Below are positions 1 through 8,884 of a stretch of 60,492 nucleotides of DNA, piece after piece. The DNA is from Flavobacteriales bacterium UBA958 (lineage in GTDB: Bacteria > Bacteroidota > Bacteroidia > Flavobacteriales_D > Crocinitomicaceae), in assembly GCA_002293045.1 (NCBI GenBank), contig DBCM01000103.1, forward strand, positions 1 through 60,492, given 5' to 3'. How positions within the stretch are numbered: the stretch's first letter is position 1; each line of letters starts with the position of its first letter. A program made the position numbers and the translations under genes. The notes under the pieces were generated by a model. The model did not search any database. It was not told where the DNA came from and saw only the letters and a program-made list of their open reading frames with translations.

Positions 1-500
1 GTTACGTGATTTCCAGCTGCCGTCCATTCGCTATGCCAAATGGCTTGATTTCCAGATATCGTGATTCCATCTTTCTTCTTTGCTAAATCCCGATCGAAAT
101 CTGTCGCTTCTACCGTCAATTGACCGTGCGTCGCCCAACGATGAGCCGTTTCTTTAACAACTGCGAAGGCTTCTGGTAGAATTTCAAGAAGCACTTCCTC
201 AATGGTCTCATCAATTGCTTTGGTCAAGGCATCGATTTGTTCGAACAAGGCTTCCTTTTCGTTCACGGAACGGGAAACATCGGCTATTTGCTCTTGAATT
301 TGTTCCACTTCAAGTTCTTGCTGTTGAATTGCTGCTTGAATTTTTTTCCGAAACTCGAAGGATTTCTGTCGCAATTGATCATCGCTCAAGCCTTGAATTT
401 CAGTTAAATAAGCCGTTGTTTGGTCAACAAAGGGTTGGTATCGCTTTTGGTCTTTGGTACTTTTATCCCCAAAAATCTTCTTTAGTATGTCGCTAATCAT
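1..500 (-). CDS. secA: SecA preprotein translocase ATPase, N-terminal fragment
   Basis: Reading the minus strand from the ATG at 500 gives an open frame that runs off the left edge (about 166 codons visible). It opens MISDILKKIFGDKSTKDQKR and continues with a glutamine- and glutamate-rich helix, then a stretch containing ETAHRWA and GNQAIWHSEW. This matches the N-terminal region of Bacteroidota SecA, the ATPase that pushes preproteins through SecYEG; the Walker motifs would lie beyond the edge. The charged insertion at about residues 60-100 is the type of linker seen in Bacteroidota SecA. It is divergent from guaA and has its own -7 box at 519-526. The identification rests on N-terminal resemblance only. 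Confidence 0.8.
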   Translation of the reverse strand, partial: MISDILKKIFGDKSTKDQKRYQPFVDQTTAYLTEIQGLSDDQLRQKSFEFRKKIQAAIQQQELEVEQIQEQIADVSRSVNEKEALFEQIDALTKAIDETIEEVLLEILPEAFAVVKETAHRWATHGQLTVEATDFDRDLAKKKDGITISGNQAIWHSEWTAAGNHV

Positions 501-518
501 ATTCTCGTATGTAGTTGG

Positions 519-526
519 CAAAGGTA
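519..526 (-). promoter_or_regulatory. Bacteroidota -7 promoter box for secA
   Basis: Minus-strand TACCTTTG fits the TAnnTTTG -7 consensus. It ends 18 bases before the secA ATG at 500, so the predicted mRNA leader is only about a dozen bases. No TTG is seen at the expected -33 distance. Confidence 0.5.
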
Positions 527-620
527 ATTATTTCGTGTCGATATTATTGATGATTCAATGATGAAAGTGATTTTTTACAATTCTTTAAGTTTCCCGATAT
601 TCGGTAACCTCAAATTAAAT

Positions 621-628
621 TAACTTTG
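621..628 (+). promoter_or_regulatory. -7 promoter box abutting guaA start (leaderless candidate)
   Basis: TAACTTTG ends three bases before the guaA ATG at 632. Bacteroidota transcription normally starts about 4-7 bases after the box, so the mRNA would begin at or within the start codon. Confidence 0.5.
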
Positions 629-631
629 CGC

Positions 632-2161
632 ATGCATCAAACCATTTTAATTTACGATTTCGGGTCCCAATACACTCAATTAATTGCGCGTAGAATCCGA
701 GAAATGAATGTCTATTGCGAAATCCACCCGTGGAATTCAATCGGTGAAGAAACCCCCAATTGCATGGGAGTTATTTTATCTGGAAGTCCGTTTTCAGTGC
801 GCGACGAATCTTCTCCAAAACCGAATTTATCTGCCATTAAAACGAAACTACCTCTTCTTGGGATTTGTTATGGCGCGCAATTGCTCGCACAAACTTATGG
901 GGGAGAGGTAAAGGCCTCCAATACCCGCGAGTACGGTCGAGCCATGCTAGAAGTAGGGTCTGACAATGGAATTTTATCAGGCTTGAACTATCCCACCCAG
1001 GTATGGATGTCTCACGGGGATTCCATTTCTCAATTGCCTCCAAACGCAAAAGGTATTTGTAGCACCGAAGCAGTAGTGTATGCAGGCTTTCAATTTGAAG
1101 GTGAACAGACGTATGGCGTTCAATTTCATCCAGAAGTGTATCACTCTACCGATGGAATGCAAGTATTAAAGAATTTTGTTTTAACGTGTTGTGGGTGTGT
1201 AGGAGATTGGTCTCCAGGGGTATTTGTTGAAGAAAGTGTTGCGGATTTAAAGGCGAAGATTGGAAATGACAGCGTGATTCTCGGTTTATCTGGGGGAGTT
1301 GATTCTTCGGTAGCTGCCATGCTCTTACACAAAGCCATAGGCGACCGACTTCATTGTATTTTTGTGGATAATGGATTGTTGCGAAAAGATGAGTTTCAAC
1401 AGGTCTTGGATTCTTACCAACACATGGGATTAAACATCAAGGGGGTGGATGCTTCTGAACGGTTTTATGATGCTTTAACAGGTAAAAGTGATCCGGAAGC
1501 GAAGCGCAAGGCAATTGGTAAAGTGTTCATTGAAGTATTCGATGAGGAATCAAGCAAGGTTGAGCATGCGGCTTGGTTGGGTCAGGGTACTATTTATCCC
1601 GATGTCATTGAGTCGATTTCAGCAACGGGTGGGCCTTCCCAAACCATTAAATCTCACCACAATGTGGGCGGATTGCCAGATTATATGAAACTTAAAGTAG
1701 TTGAACCGCTCAGGGCATTGTTTAAAGACGAAGTTAGGCGCATTGGTCGCGCCATGGACATGGATCCCGCGTTGTTGGAAAGACATCCTTTTCCTGGTCC
1801 TGGCTTAGGGATTCGTATCCTCGGAGAAGTTACCCCAGAAAAAGTACGAATACTTCAAGAGGCAGATCATATATTCGTTCAAGGGTTAAAAGATCATGGA
1901 CTTTACAATACCGTTTGGCAAGCTGGTGTAATTTTGCTTCCTGTTCAATCGGTTGGCGTAATGGGGGATGAGCGAACGTATGAGAATGCTGTTGCCTTGA
2001 GGGCAGTGACCTCAACGGATGGTATGACCGCAGATTGGTGTCACTTACCCTATGAGTTTTTAGCAGAAATATCGAATAAAATTATCAATCAGGTTAAAGG
2101 GATAAACCGTGTAACCTATGATATTAGTTCTAAACCCCCTGCTACCATCGAATGGGAATAA
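632..2161 (+). CDS. guaA: GMP synthase (glutamine-hydrolysing)
   Basis: Converts XMP to GMP with ATP and glutamine, the last step of guanine nucleotide synthesis. The 509-residue protein starts at ATG 632; an in-frame TTG two codons upstream lies inside the promoter box and is unlikely to be used. The N-terminal class I glutamine amidotransferase carries the nucleophile Cys at about residue 79 in GICYGAQ and the histidine motif VQFHPEV near 165. The ATP pyrophosphatase P-loop GLSGGVDSS is at about 215, and the C-terminal dimerisation domain ends in KPPATIEWE. Length is as expected. The stop overlaps the next gene by 10 bases, so the two are probably cotranscribed. Confidence 0.97.
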   Translation: MHQTILIYDFGSQYTQLIARRIREMNVYCEIHPWNSIGEETPNCMGVILSGSPFSVRDESSPKPNLSAIKTKLPLLGICYGAQLLAQTYGGEVKASNTREYGRAMLEVGSDNGILSGLNYPTQVWMSHGDSISQLPPNAKGICSTEAVVYAGFQFEGEQTYGVQFHPEVYHSTDGMQVLKNFVLTCCGCVGDWSPGVFVEESVADLKAKIGNDSVILGLSGGVDSSVAAMLLHKAIGDRLHCIFVDNGLLRKDEFQQVLDSYQHMGLNIKGVDASERFYDALTGKSDPEAKRKAIGKVFIEVFDEESSKVEHAAWLGQGTIYPDVIESISATGGPSQTIKSHHNVGGLPDYMKLKVVEPLRALFKDEVRRIGRAMDMDPALLERHPFPGPGLGIRILGEVTPEKVRILQEADHIFVQGLKDHGLYNTVWQAGVILLPVQSVGVMGDERTYENAVALRAVTSTDGMTADWCHLPYEFLAEISNKIINQVKGINRVTYDISSKPPATIEWE

Positions 2162-3915
2162 AATCTTTATTCATATTATTGCTTTGTTTGACGCTAAAAG
2201 GGGTAGCGTTAGCGCAAGTTTTTTTTCCCTTGGTCACTCGGGATGGGGTGCTTTATCATGAAGTTTCCATTCGTGAAGGAATGACCTTGTTTTCCATTTC
2301 ACAGGAGTCCAATGTGTCCTCAACCCAGATTAAAGCCGATAATCCTACACTCACCGATAACGTGCAACTTGGAACGACTTTATTTGTTCGCGCAAGTAGG
2401 TCTACCTTTACCCATCAAGCGGTTAGCGGGGATACTCCATTTGGAATCGCAAAGAAGTTTGCTGTATCCTTGGATTCTTTAATTGCAAGCAATCCCTCGC
2501 TTTCCAATGGAGTGCAACTCAATCAAAAGGTACTCATTAAAAACGGCGTTAAACGGTGGATAGATGCTCAAATGAATGTGCCAGTTGAAATAAGTGAAGG
2601 TCCCGTTGCCGAACGAAGTTTTAGAACATTTGAATTTTCTGACTCTGTAATTACGTACACGGTGAAGAATGGCGATAAATTAAATGATGTAGCCAAACGT
2701 TATCTCATCAGCCTTTCTGAGCTTAAGGAGTTTAATCAACTGCGCTCGAGTACAATCACTCCAGGCATGACCTTAAAAATTCCAATGGATACACACACGG
2801 CCCCTGTTTCAGTAAATCCGATTCCGCCTAAGAACGTCTTTTCTGCAAATCCATCAAAATCAGTTTCCAAACCTATGCCATTAACCCCGAAACCAAGCAA
2901 CAAGACGCTTCGGGTAGGTGTGTTTTTACCCTTCAATTTGGACTCGGTTAGTTTTCCATTAAAGGGCTATCAGAAATTTGCGTTTGAATTCTACATGGGA
3001 GTAATGGTAGGTATCGACTCCCTTCAAGCATCCATGAATGGCGATGTATACTTTTTCGATTATCAATCCAAAGAAGAATCCATCAAGGCGCTAATCAGTG
3101 CCGGAAAACTAGATCGTTTTGACCTGTTTATTGGCCCCGTACATGCTTCGGAATGTGAAAAACTATCTGCTTTCTCAATGAAACAAGGGATCCCCTTAAT
3201 TATTCCGTTGTCGGTCGCTACTCTGACGGATCAGTTACGGACAAATGAGTCACTTTTTATGGTTGCTTCTGAAGTTACTTCACAAGTTGCCGCCTTGGGT
3301 AAGACATTGGGTGAACGCAGCAAAAATGAGCAGGTAATTTTATTTCAAACGGGTTTGGCTGCAGACACCTTGTTGGAAAAGCAGTTTATTCAAGATTTTT
3401 ATGATTATGCCCCGAAAAACGCACGCTTGATTTTGGCTAATGAGACTATGCTAAAAGCCTTTTCAAAAACCACAAGTCCGCTGAATATGGTTTGTGTAAG
3501 TCAAGACAAAATACAGGTGGTGAACGTGATAAAATTAATGCGGGAGAATAATCTCGTAGCGCTTTATGGTTTACGTGAATGGACGGAGCTTAAAGAAGTT
3601 AATTCCGTCTTCGACAACCAAGGTTCGTTTAACTACATGAGCACTACGTGTTTCGACTTGGAAGGTCCAAGAGTGAAAAAATTCCACAAAGCGTTTCGTG
3701 TTGCTTATGAGACAGACCTGAGTAAATCGGTTTTACTTGGTTATGATATTATATATACCTTGCTGCCTTGGCTTTCAGGAAATAAACCGCTGACAACAGG
3801 CCTTATGACCTCATTTGATTATGGCAAGACGGTACGTTATTATCACGCGAACAACGGAATGAAGCCTTGCCGCTTTGTGAACTTCAAACATCAGCAAGAT
3901 GATTCATGGAAATGA
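2152..3915 (+). CDS. LysM-repeat protein with periplasmic-binding-protein fold
   Basis: A 587-residue exported protein. A signal peptide (about residues 1-21, ending in LAQ) is followed by three LysM modules at roughly 36-80, 87-132 and 168-212, each with the pattern of a T(L/P)F.I(S/A) core and a later asparagine-proline or LK.P stretch. A proline/serine-rich linker comes next, then a domain from about 250 that resembles type 1 periplasmic binding proteins (opening LRVGVFLPFNLD). LysM modules bind peptidoglycan. The binding-fold domain, known next to guaA in many Flavobacteriia, has no established ligand. It overlaps guaA by 10 bases and hemF by 17, so this is a tightly packed operon. Confidence 0.8.
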   Translation: MGIKSLFILLLCLTLKGVALAQVFFPLVTRDGVLYHEVSIREGMTLFSISQESNVSSTQIKADNPTLTDNVQLGTTLFVRASRSTFTHQAVSGDTPFGIAKKFAVSLDSLIASNPSLSNGVQLNQKVLIKNGVKRWIDAQMNVPVEISEGPVAERSFRTFEFSDSVITYTVKNGDKLNDVAKRYLISLSELKEFNQLRSSTITPGMTLKIPMDTHTAPVSVNPIPPKNVFSANPSKSVSKPMPLTPKPSNKTLRVGVFLPFNLDSVSFPLKGYQKFAFEFYMGVMVGIDSLQASMNGDVYFFDYQSKEESIKALISAGKLDRFDLFIGPVHASECEKLSAFSMKQGIPLIIPLSVATLTDQLRTNESLFMVASEVTSQVAALGKTLGERSKNEQVILFQTGLAADTLLEKQFIQDFYDYAPKNARLILANETMLKAFSKTTSPLNMVCVSQDKIQVVNVIKLMRENNLVALYGLREWTELKEVNSVFDNQGSFNYMSTTCFDLEGPRVKKFHKAFRVAYETDLSKSVLLGYDIIYTLLPWLSGNKPLTTGLMTSFDYGKTVRYYHANNGMKPCRFVNFKHQQDDSWK

Positions 3916-4798
3916 GATAGCACAGGTTTTCAGAGACTTGCAATTAGAGATTGTTGAGGCCTTGTCTGCGCATGATGGGCAGGCTAATTTTCAATCGGAT
4001 GCGTGGGAGCGAACAGAAGGAGGGGGAGGAGTAACTATGACCATGGATCATGGTCGAGTTATTGAGAAGGGTGGGGTGGCATTCTCGAAAGTAACTGGAG
4101 AAATTACACAGGTAATGAAGCAGCAAATGGGGATGGAAGGAGATCGCTTTTTGGCTACTGGTGTTTCGATTGTGTTGCACTCCGTTCACCCATTGCACCC
4201 AACCATTCATATGAACGTGCGGTACTTTGAAACCAATGAAGGCAAATTATGGTTTGGGGGTGGAATAGACCTTACTCCGATGTATGTAAATGTGCAAGAA
4301 GCGGCAGCATTCCATCAGCACTTAAAATCAATATGTGATTCCTTTAATCCAACAGCCTACGAACGCTTTAAAGCGTGGGCTGATGATTATTTCTTTTTGC
4401 CACATCGAAATGAAACCCGAGGAGTAGGGGGTATATTTTTTGACCATTTGGTTCCGGAATCTGAGGATGATCGGCTTAAAATCCTTGGTTTTTGTTTGGC
4501 ATTAGGTAAGAAATTCCCTCTCCTTTATCAAGAGCAAACCAATGATACCCCATCAGAAGCAACACCGCAGCAGTATGAGTGGCAATCCTTGCGTCGTTCT
4601 CGGTATGTAGAATACAACTTGCTGTTCGATCGAGGGACAAAGTTTGGAATAGTATCCAATGGCAGAACAGAATCCATCTTATTAAGCATGCCACCTTCGG
4701 CGATTTGGAAGTATAATTTTACCCCGACTGCAGGTTCTGAAGAGGAACAAACAATGGAGCGTTTAAAAAAGCATGTAGATTGGATTTCATTTCTTTGA
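3899..4798 (+). CDS. hemF: Oxygen-dependent coproporphyrinogen III oxidase
   Basis: Oxidatively decarboxylates coproporphyrinogen III to protoporphyrinogen IX in haem synthesis, using O2. The 299-residue length is typical. Signature stretches are visible: FGGGIDLTPMY (about 121-131), the DDYFFLPHRNETRG region near 161-174, and RYVEYNLLFDRGTKFG (about 236-251) followed by GRTESILLSMPP. The start at 3899 lies inside the end of the preceding LysM gene (17-base overlap), which suggests translational coupling. An oxygen-dependent enzyme indicates an aerobic or facultative lifestyle. Confidence 0.95.
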   Translation: MIHGNEIAQVFRDLQLEIVEALSAHDGQANFQSDAWERTEGGGGVTMTMDHGRVIEKGGVAFSKVTGEITQVMKQQMGMEGDRFLATGVSIVLHSVHPLHPTIHMNVRYFETNEGKLWFGGGIDLTPMYVNVQEAAAFHQHLKSICDSFNPTAYERFKAWADDYFFLPHRNETRGVGGIFFDHLVPESEDDRLKILGFCLALGKKFPLLYQEQTNDTPSEATPQQYEWQSLRRSRYVEYNLLFDRGTKFGIVSNGRTESILLSMPPSAIWKYNFTPTAGSEEEQTMERLKKHVDWISFL

Positions 4799-4808
4799 TT
4801 GATTTGTT

Positions 4809-4816
4809 TACCTTTG
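4809..4816 (+). promoter_or_regulatory. -7 promoter box for the type B T9SS adhesin
   Basis: TACCTTTG lies 24 bases before the ATG at 4841, giving a predicted leader of about 20 bases. It sits immediately after the hemF stop, so the adhesin cluster probably has its own promoter. Confidence 0.45.
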
Positions 4817-4840
4817 TGGCTTAATATCTATACAAACCCA

Positions 4841-7800
4841 ATGCTTAAAAACGTATTTTTAGTTACTGGTTTCATTGTATCCCTAGTAACCTTTGGACAA
4901 GCGCCCAGTGCAAGCTTTAGTTCTGTTCCGGCATCAGTGGGCGGTACCATTACTATTTGTCAAGGGAGTACCATCACTTACGCGAACACTTCTACATCAA
5001 CTGTTGCGGGATCAAGTTATACTTGGAATTTCGGTTTGGGTGCTACGCCTGCAACTGCGAATACTGCGGGTCCGCATACGGTAACCTATAACACGGCTAC
5101 AGCTCCAACCACTACGGTAACACTAACCGTAACAAACCCTGGATTTGCGCCGAGCGTATTCACAAGAACAGTTGACGTCAACGCCCTCCCAAATGCGGCA
5201 TTAACCCTTGCATCTGTAGGCGGTGGGTATGGAACTACAACCCAAAATGGACAGACTATTTTTAAGAATTGTGGTTCTATCGATTCTGCACTCTTCACGT
5301 TTAACGCGGCTGTGAATAATACCGTAACTCAAGTGTTCAACTGGGGAGATGGTTCTACCTCCACCAATCTATCGATGGTAGGTAGTCAAATAAACCATGA
5401 TTATCCATTGGGTCAATTTACGCTTGTTCATACGGTTACCCAAAACGGATGTACTAACTCAGCTACTTATACTGTTTTTAATGGCAATGCACCGCTCGTT
5501 ACAGTGGCGGGAATTGGTTCGAATACCTGCTTGCCGTCACCTTATTCTATTGATATTTTATCAAACGATGTCCCGATTACCTATACTGTTTCTTTTTCAG
5601 ATGGTTCTCCGGCGCAAGTATTCACTACACCAAACGATACCACCATTAACCACGTGTTTAACACCTCTTCTTGTGGCATTGATTACGTATTCGCCCCGGG
5701 TTTTCCTCCAATAGAAAATGCGTTTTCAGCTACTGTTGTGGCACAAAATATCTGCTCAAATAATGGATTGCCTACGGTGGTCACGGTAGGGCCAATTACC
5801 ATTTCTACGGGTACAACAGCCGACTTTAGTTATACACCACAATCACCTGTCTGTGTTTTAGAACCGGTTACGTTTAGCAATGAATCCGATGGCGGAGAAA
5901 CTGTTAATCAAAACGGTTGTGATACTACGTACGGCTTCTATTGGACCATTACCCCGAATACATTTACAGTCAACAGCGGTACCCTAGGCTCGAACAATGG
6001 CTTTACTGGTCCAACTTATGATTACACGCAATGGACGAACGGGACAGATGATGTAGAGATTTTATTCAGTCAACCAGGGACGTATTATATCACCATGACC
6101 ACAGGGAATTTCTGTGGTGAGGATGCACATATTGATTCTGTTGTAATTAAACCCGAAGCGCACTTGTCTTTTTCTTTGTTCGACCAAACCGTGTGTAGCG
6201 GGGATTCTACGGTGGAATTTACCATGACTTCAGATCAACCGAATTACTACATTTATTGGGATATCACGGACACCACGAATATCAGCAATATTACCGTGCT
6301 TTCAGGTAATGGCGTAACACCCGTAGTCTTTTCTGCGTTGTTGCCGCAAAACAATACGAACCAAACTGGGATTATTCAAATTGAAGCTACAGTAGAATGT
6401 TCCAACGACTCTGCAGACGTTCACGTGATTACGGTAAATCCTCAGGCGAATGCCAATGTTGATCCGTTATTTTATGAGTTGTGCAATGGCGAAACTACGG
6501 ATATAGACATTACAAGTAACCTAGACAATGTCCAATTCACATGGACCGCTGTTTTCCCGAATACCATAACGGGGGCTGCAAACGGAACAGGAAGTAACAT
6601 CGCTCAAACCTTGAATAATTCAGGCAGCACCATTGATTCAGTACAATATTTTGTAACGGTTCAAAATGCAGCTTGTCCGGGTGATACTGCGATTGTTACG
6701 GTTGCTGTTCAGCCTCAATTAGTCATTAATACGAACATTGATTTCACGATTTGTCCAGGAACACCTGTGAATCCGGATGATTATATTTCAACACCTCCAG
6801 GGGCAGATATTACTTGGACCAATAACAATACCGACGTAGGACTTGGGGCCTCTGGTTCTGGGAATATCCCAACCTTTAATGCTGGAAGTAATGTTTCAGG
6901 CAACACCATCACAGGAACCATTGATGTTGAAGTACAGTTAGGCGACTGTCCTGCCGTTCAAGATCAGTTCCTAGTAAACGTGCTTTCTGCGCCAGATTTT
7001 GATTATACTACTTCTCCACAAAATGGATTAGATTGTATTACTGGCATTGGTGTGATCAATGGTGTGGTCGACCCATTAAATACCACGGCTTCTTGGTCGG
7101 GTCCGGGAATTGTTTCTGGAGGAAATACCTTTAATCCAGTGATAAACCAACCGGGGCAATATGTTGTCATATTAAATGATAATACCAACGGATGTTTATC
7201 TACTTATACCGTGATTATTGAACCGCCAACCTTAATTAACATCACTCAGGTAAATGTAACCAACGTAACATGTTTTAATGGTTCTAACGGTGTCGTAAGT
7301 ATTGATACAGACAACGGGAATGGCAGTAATTTAAATTACACCTGGAATCCAGCACAAAACAATGCAGCATCCGTGAATGGGTTAAGCACCGGAAATTACA
7401 CGGTTACTGTTTCTAATGAGGACGGGTGTCAAGATGATACCACCGTATTTGTTAATGAACCTGCACCAATTAGCATTGCTCAAATAGATTCTACGGGTTC
7501 TGAGTGTGGCGAAGCGAATGGAAGTTTATCTGTATTAGCATCAGGAGGAACTGGAAACTTTGGATACAGCTGGTCTTCAGGGAACAATGGTCCAACAGCA
7601 AATAATATTGATGCGGGGACCTACACAGTCACGGCAACCGATGGGAACGGTTGTCAGCAATCACTTTCCTTAGATTTGGGATGTCTGCCACTTATACCTG
7701 TGGTGATTCCTCAGTTTCTTTCCCCCAATGGCGATAACCAAAATGAACTATGGATCATTCAGAATACGGCACAATATCCATCCATTAAGGTAACTGTATA

Positions 7801-7972
7801 CAACCGATGGGGTAGTGTTGTATATGAAGCTGAACCCTATAACAACGACTGGAATGGTCATTTTAAAGGAACAAATCCAAATCCACTACCGGCTGGAACC
7901 TATTTCTACGTTGTAGATACCAATAAAAAATCACAAGATCCTTACCAAGGGTATATCGAAATTCAACCATAA
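4841..7972 (+). CDS. Giant secreted PKD-like adhesin with T9SS type B sorting domain
   Basis: About 1043 residues from ATG 4841 (MLKNVFLVTG, followed by a signal peptide ending near TFGQ). Earlier in-frame codons to 4799 would place 14 extra residues before the signal peptide and overlap the -7 box, so they are rejected. The body is rich in Thr, Asn, Ser and Gly and consists of repeated Ig/PKD-like modules (NWGDGST, cysteine pairs, NGCTNSATY-type closings) plus SprB-like repeats near the end (NVTCFNGSNG, WSSGNNGPTANN). The last ~85 residues (PQFLSPNGDNQNELW, YNRWGSVVYE, PAGTYFYVV) form the gliding-motility CHU_C domain, the type B export signal of the type IX secretion system. It is expected at the cell surface or released. 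It is followed two bases later by a PorP/SprF gene, its usual partner. Confidence 0.9.
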   Translation: MLKNVFLVTGFIVSLVTFGQAPSASFSSVPASVGGTITICQGSTITYANTSTSTVAGSSYTWNFGLGATPATANTAGPHTVTYNTATAPTTTVTLTVTNPGFAPSVFTRTVDVNALPNAALTLASVGGGYGTTTQNGQTIFKNCGSIDSALFTFNAAVNNTVTQVFNWGDGSTSTNLSMVGSQINHDYPLGQFTLVHTVTQNGCTNSATYTVFNGNAPLVTVAGIGSNTCLPSPYSIDILSNDVPITYTVSFSDGSPAQVFTTPNDTTINHVFNTSSCGIDYVFAPGFPPIENAFSATVVAQNICSNNGLPTVVTVGPITISTGTTADFSYTPQSPVCVLEPVTFSNESDGGETVNQNGCDTTYGFYWTITPNTFTVNSGTLGSNNGFTGPTYDYTQWTNGTDDVEILFSQPGTYYITMTTGNFCGEDAHIDSVVIKPEAHLSFSLFDQTVCSGDSTVEFTMTSDQPNYYIYWDITDTTNISNITVLSGNGVTPVVFSALLPQNNTNQTGIIQIEATVECSNDSADVHVITVNPQANANVDPLFYELCNGETTDIDITSNLDNVQFTWTAVFPNTITGAANGTGSNIAQTLNNSGSTIDSVQYFVTVQNAACPGDTAIVTVAVQPQLVINTNIDFTICPGTPVNPDDYISTPPGADITWTNNNTDVGLGASGSGNIPTFNAGSNVSGNTITGTIDVEVQLGDCPAVQDQFLVNVLSAPDFDYTTSPQNGLDCITGIGVINGVVDPLNTTASWSGPGIVSGGNTFNPVINQPGQYVVILNDNTNGCLSTYTVIIEPPTLINITQVNVTNVTCFNGSNGVVSIDTDNGNGSNLNYTWNPAQNNAASVNGLSTGNYTVTVSNEDGCQDDTTVFVNEPAPISIAQIDSTGSECGEANGSLSVLASGGTGNFGYSWSSGNNGPTANNIDAGTYTVTATDGNGCQQSLSLDLGCLPLIPVVIPQFLSPNGDNQNELWIIQNTAQYPSIKVTVYNRWGSVVYEAEPYNNDWNGHFKGTNPNPLPAGTYFYVVDTNKKSQDPYQGYIEIQP

Positions 7973-7974
7973 GA

Positions 7975-8883
7975 ATGAAAAGAATTACTCAATTCGCGCT
8001 TATTTTACTTGTTGGAACAAGTATGTATGCACAGCAAGATGCACAAACATCTATGTACTTTTTTAATCCCTTACAATTCAATCCAGGGTATGCTGGAAGT
8101 AGAGGCTCCTTAAACATCACTGGGGTTAGTCGTGCTCAATGGGTTGGTTGGGACGGTGCGCCAAACACGCAGTTTTTGTCAATTCATGCCCCTGTGGTTC
8201 GTCAAGATATTGGCGTAGGTGCGAATATCGCCTACGATAAAATTGGATCCCGTTCGGCTTTTACAGCCATGGCTAATTTTGCCTATCACATGCAGTTGAA
8301 TAATGACGATTTAAAGTTGTCTCTCGGCTTATCTGGAGGAATACAACAATATGGCTATGATTTTTCAAATTTAATTGCTACGGACCTAACGGATCCCAAC
8401 TACACAAATACCTTTAGTCAAACCAAAGCGAATTTTGGATTTGGAGCCTATTTATATGCGCACAACTTTTATGCAGGACTCTCTGTTCCGAGGTTAATTA
8501 AACGTAACATCGATAACAGCACAGGAAATGCGTATTTACAACGACATATTTTTATTACCGGAGGATATGTGTACAAAGTGAACTCCATTTTAGATTTAAA
8601 GCCTTCAGTGCTCGTTAAATATACAGGTGGTGGGCCTGCAATTGCGGATTTAAACGTTTCTGCCCACCTTTTTAATCGGTTTTGGATTGGTGGTTTGTAC
8701 CGAACAACGGATTGCGCTGGAGTTAATTTTGCTTATCAAATCAAAGACTTTTGCATGGTAGGTTATTCGTTTGATTTTCCATTAAATGGAAAAATGCTGA
8801 ACCAATGGGGAACACATGAGATCATGGTTTCTTTTGATTTGAATGGAAAAAATAATGCAGTACAGAGCCCAAGATATTTTTAA
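7975..8883 (+). CDS. PorP/SprF family T9SS outer membrane protein
   Basis: 302 residues with a signal peptide (MKRITQFALILLVGTSMYAQ) and the family opening of a QQDAQTSMYFFNP stretch and FNPGYAGSRG. The remainder alternates in the manner of an outer membrane beta-barrel and ends in a strand with aromatic residues. PorP/SprF proteins help export or anchor the type B cargo encoded beside them. Spacing is two bases from the adhesin and one base to the OmpA gene, so the three form one transcription unit. Confidence 0.92.
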   Translation: MKRITQFALILLVGTSMYAQQDAQTSMYFFNPLQFNPGYAGSRGSLNITGVSRAQWVGWDGAPNTQFLSIHAPVVRQDIGVGANIAYDKIGSRSAFTAMANFAYHMQLNNDDLKLSLGLSGGIQQYGYDFSNLIATDLTDPNYTNTFSQTKANFGFGAYLYAHNFYAGLSVPRLIKRNIDNSTGNAYLQRHIFITGGYVYKVNSILDLKPSVLVKYTGGGPAIADLNVSAHLFNRFWIGGLYRTTDCAGVNFAYQIKDFCMVGYSFDFPLNGKMLNQWGTHEIMVSFDLNGKNNAVQSPRYF

Positions 8884-8884
8884 G

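Noticed and set aside
215..496. Plus-strand open frame of 93 codons
   Set aside because: It lies antisense to the clear secA N-terminus, which has family features, and has no promoter or recognisable domain.
4799..4840. Longer N-terminus for the type B adhesin
   Set aside because: It would begin at a TTG next to the hemF stop, run through the -7 box and place 14 residues before a good signal peptide.
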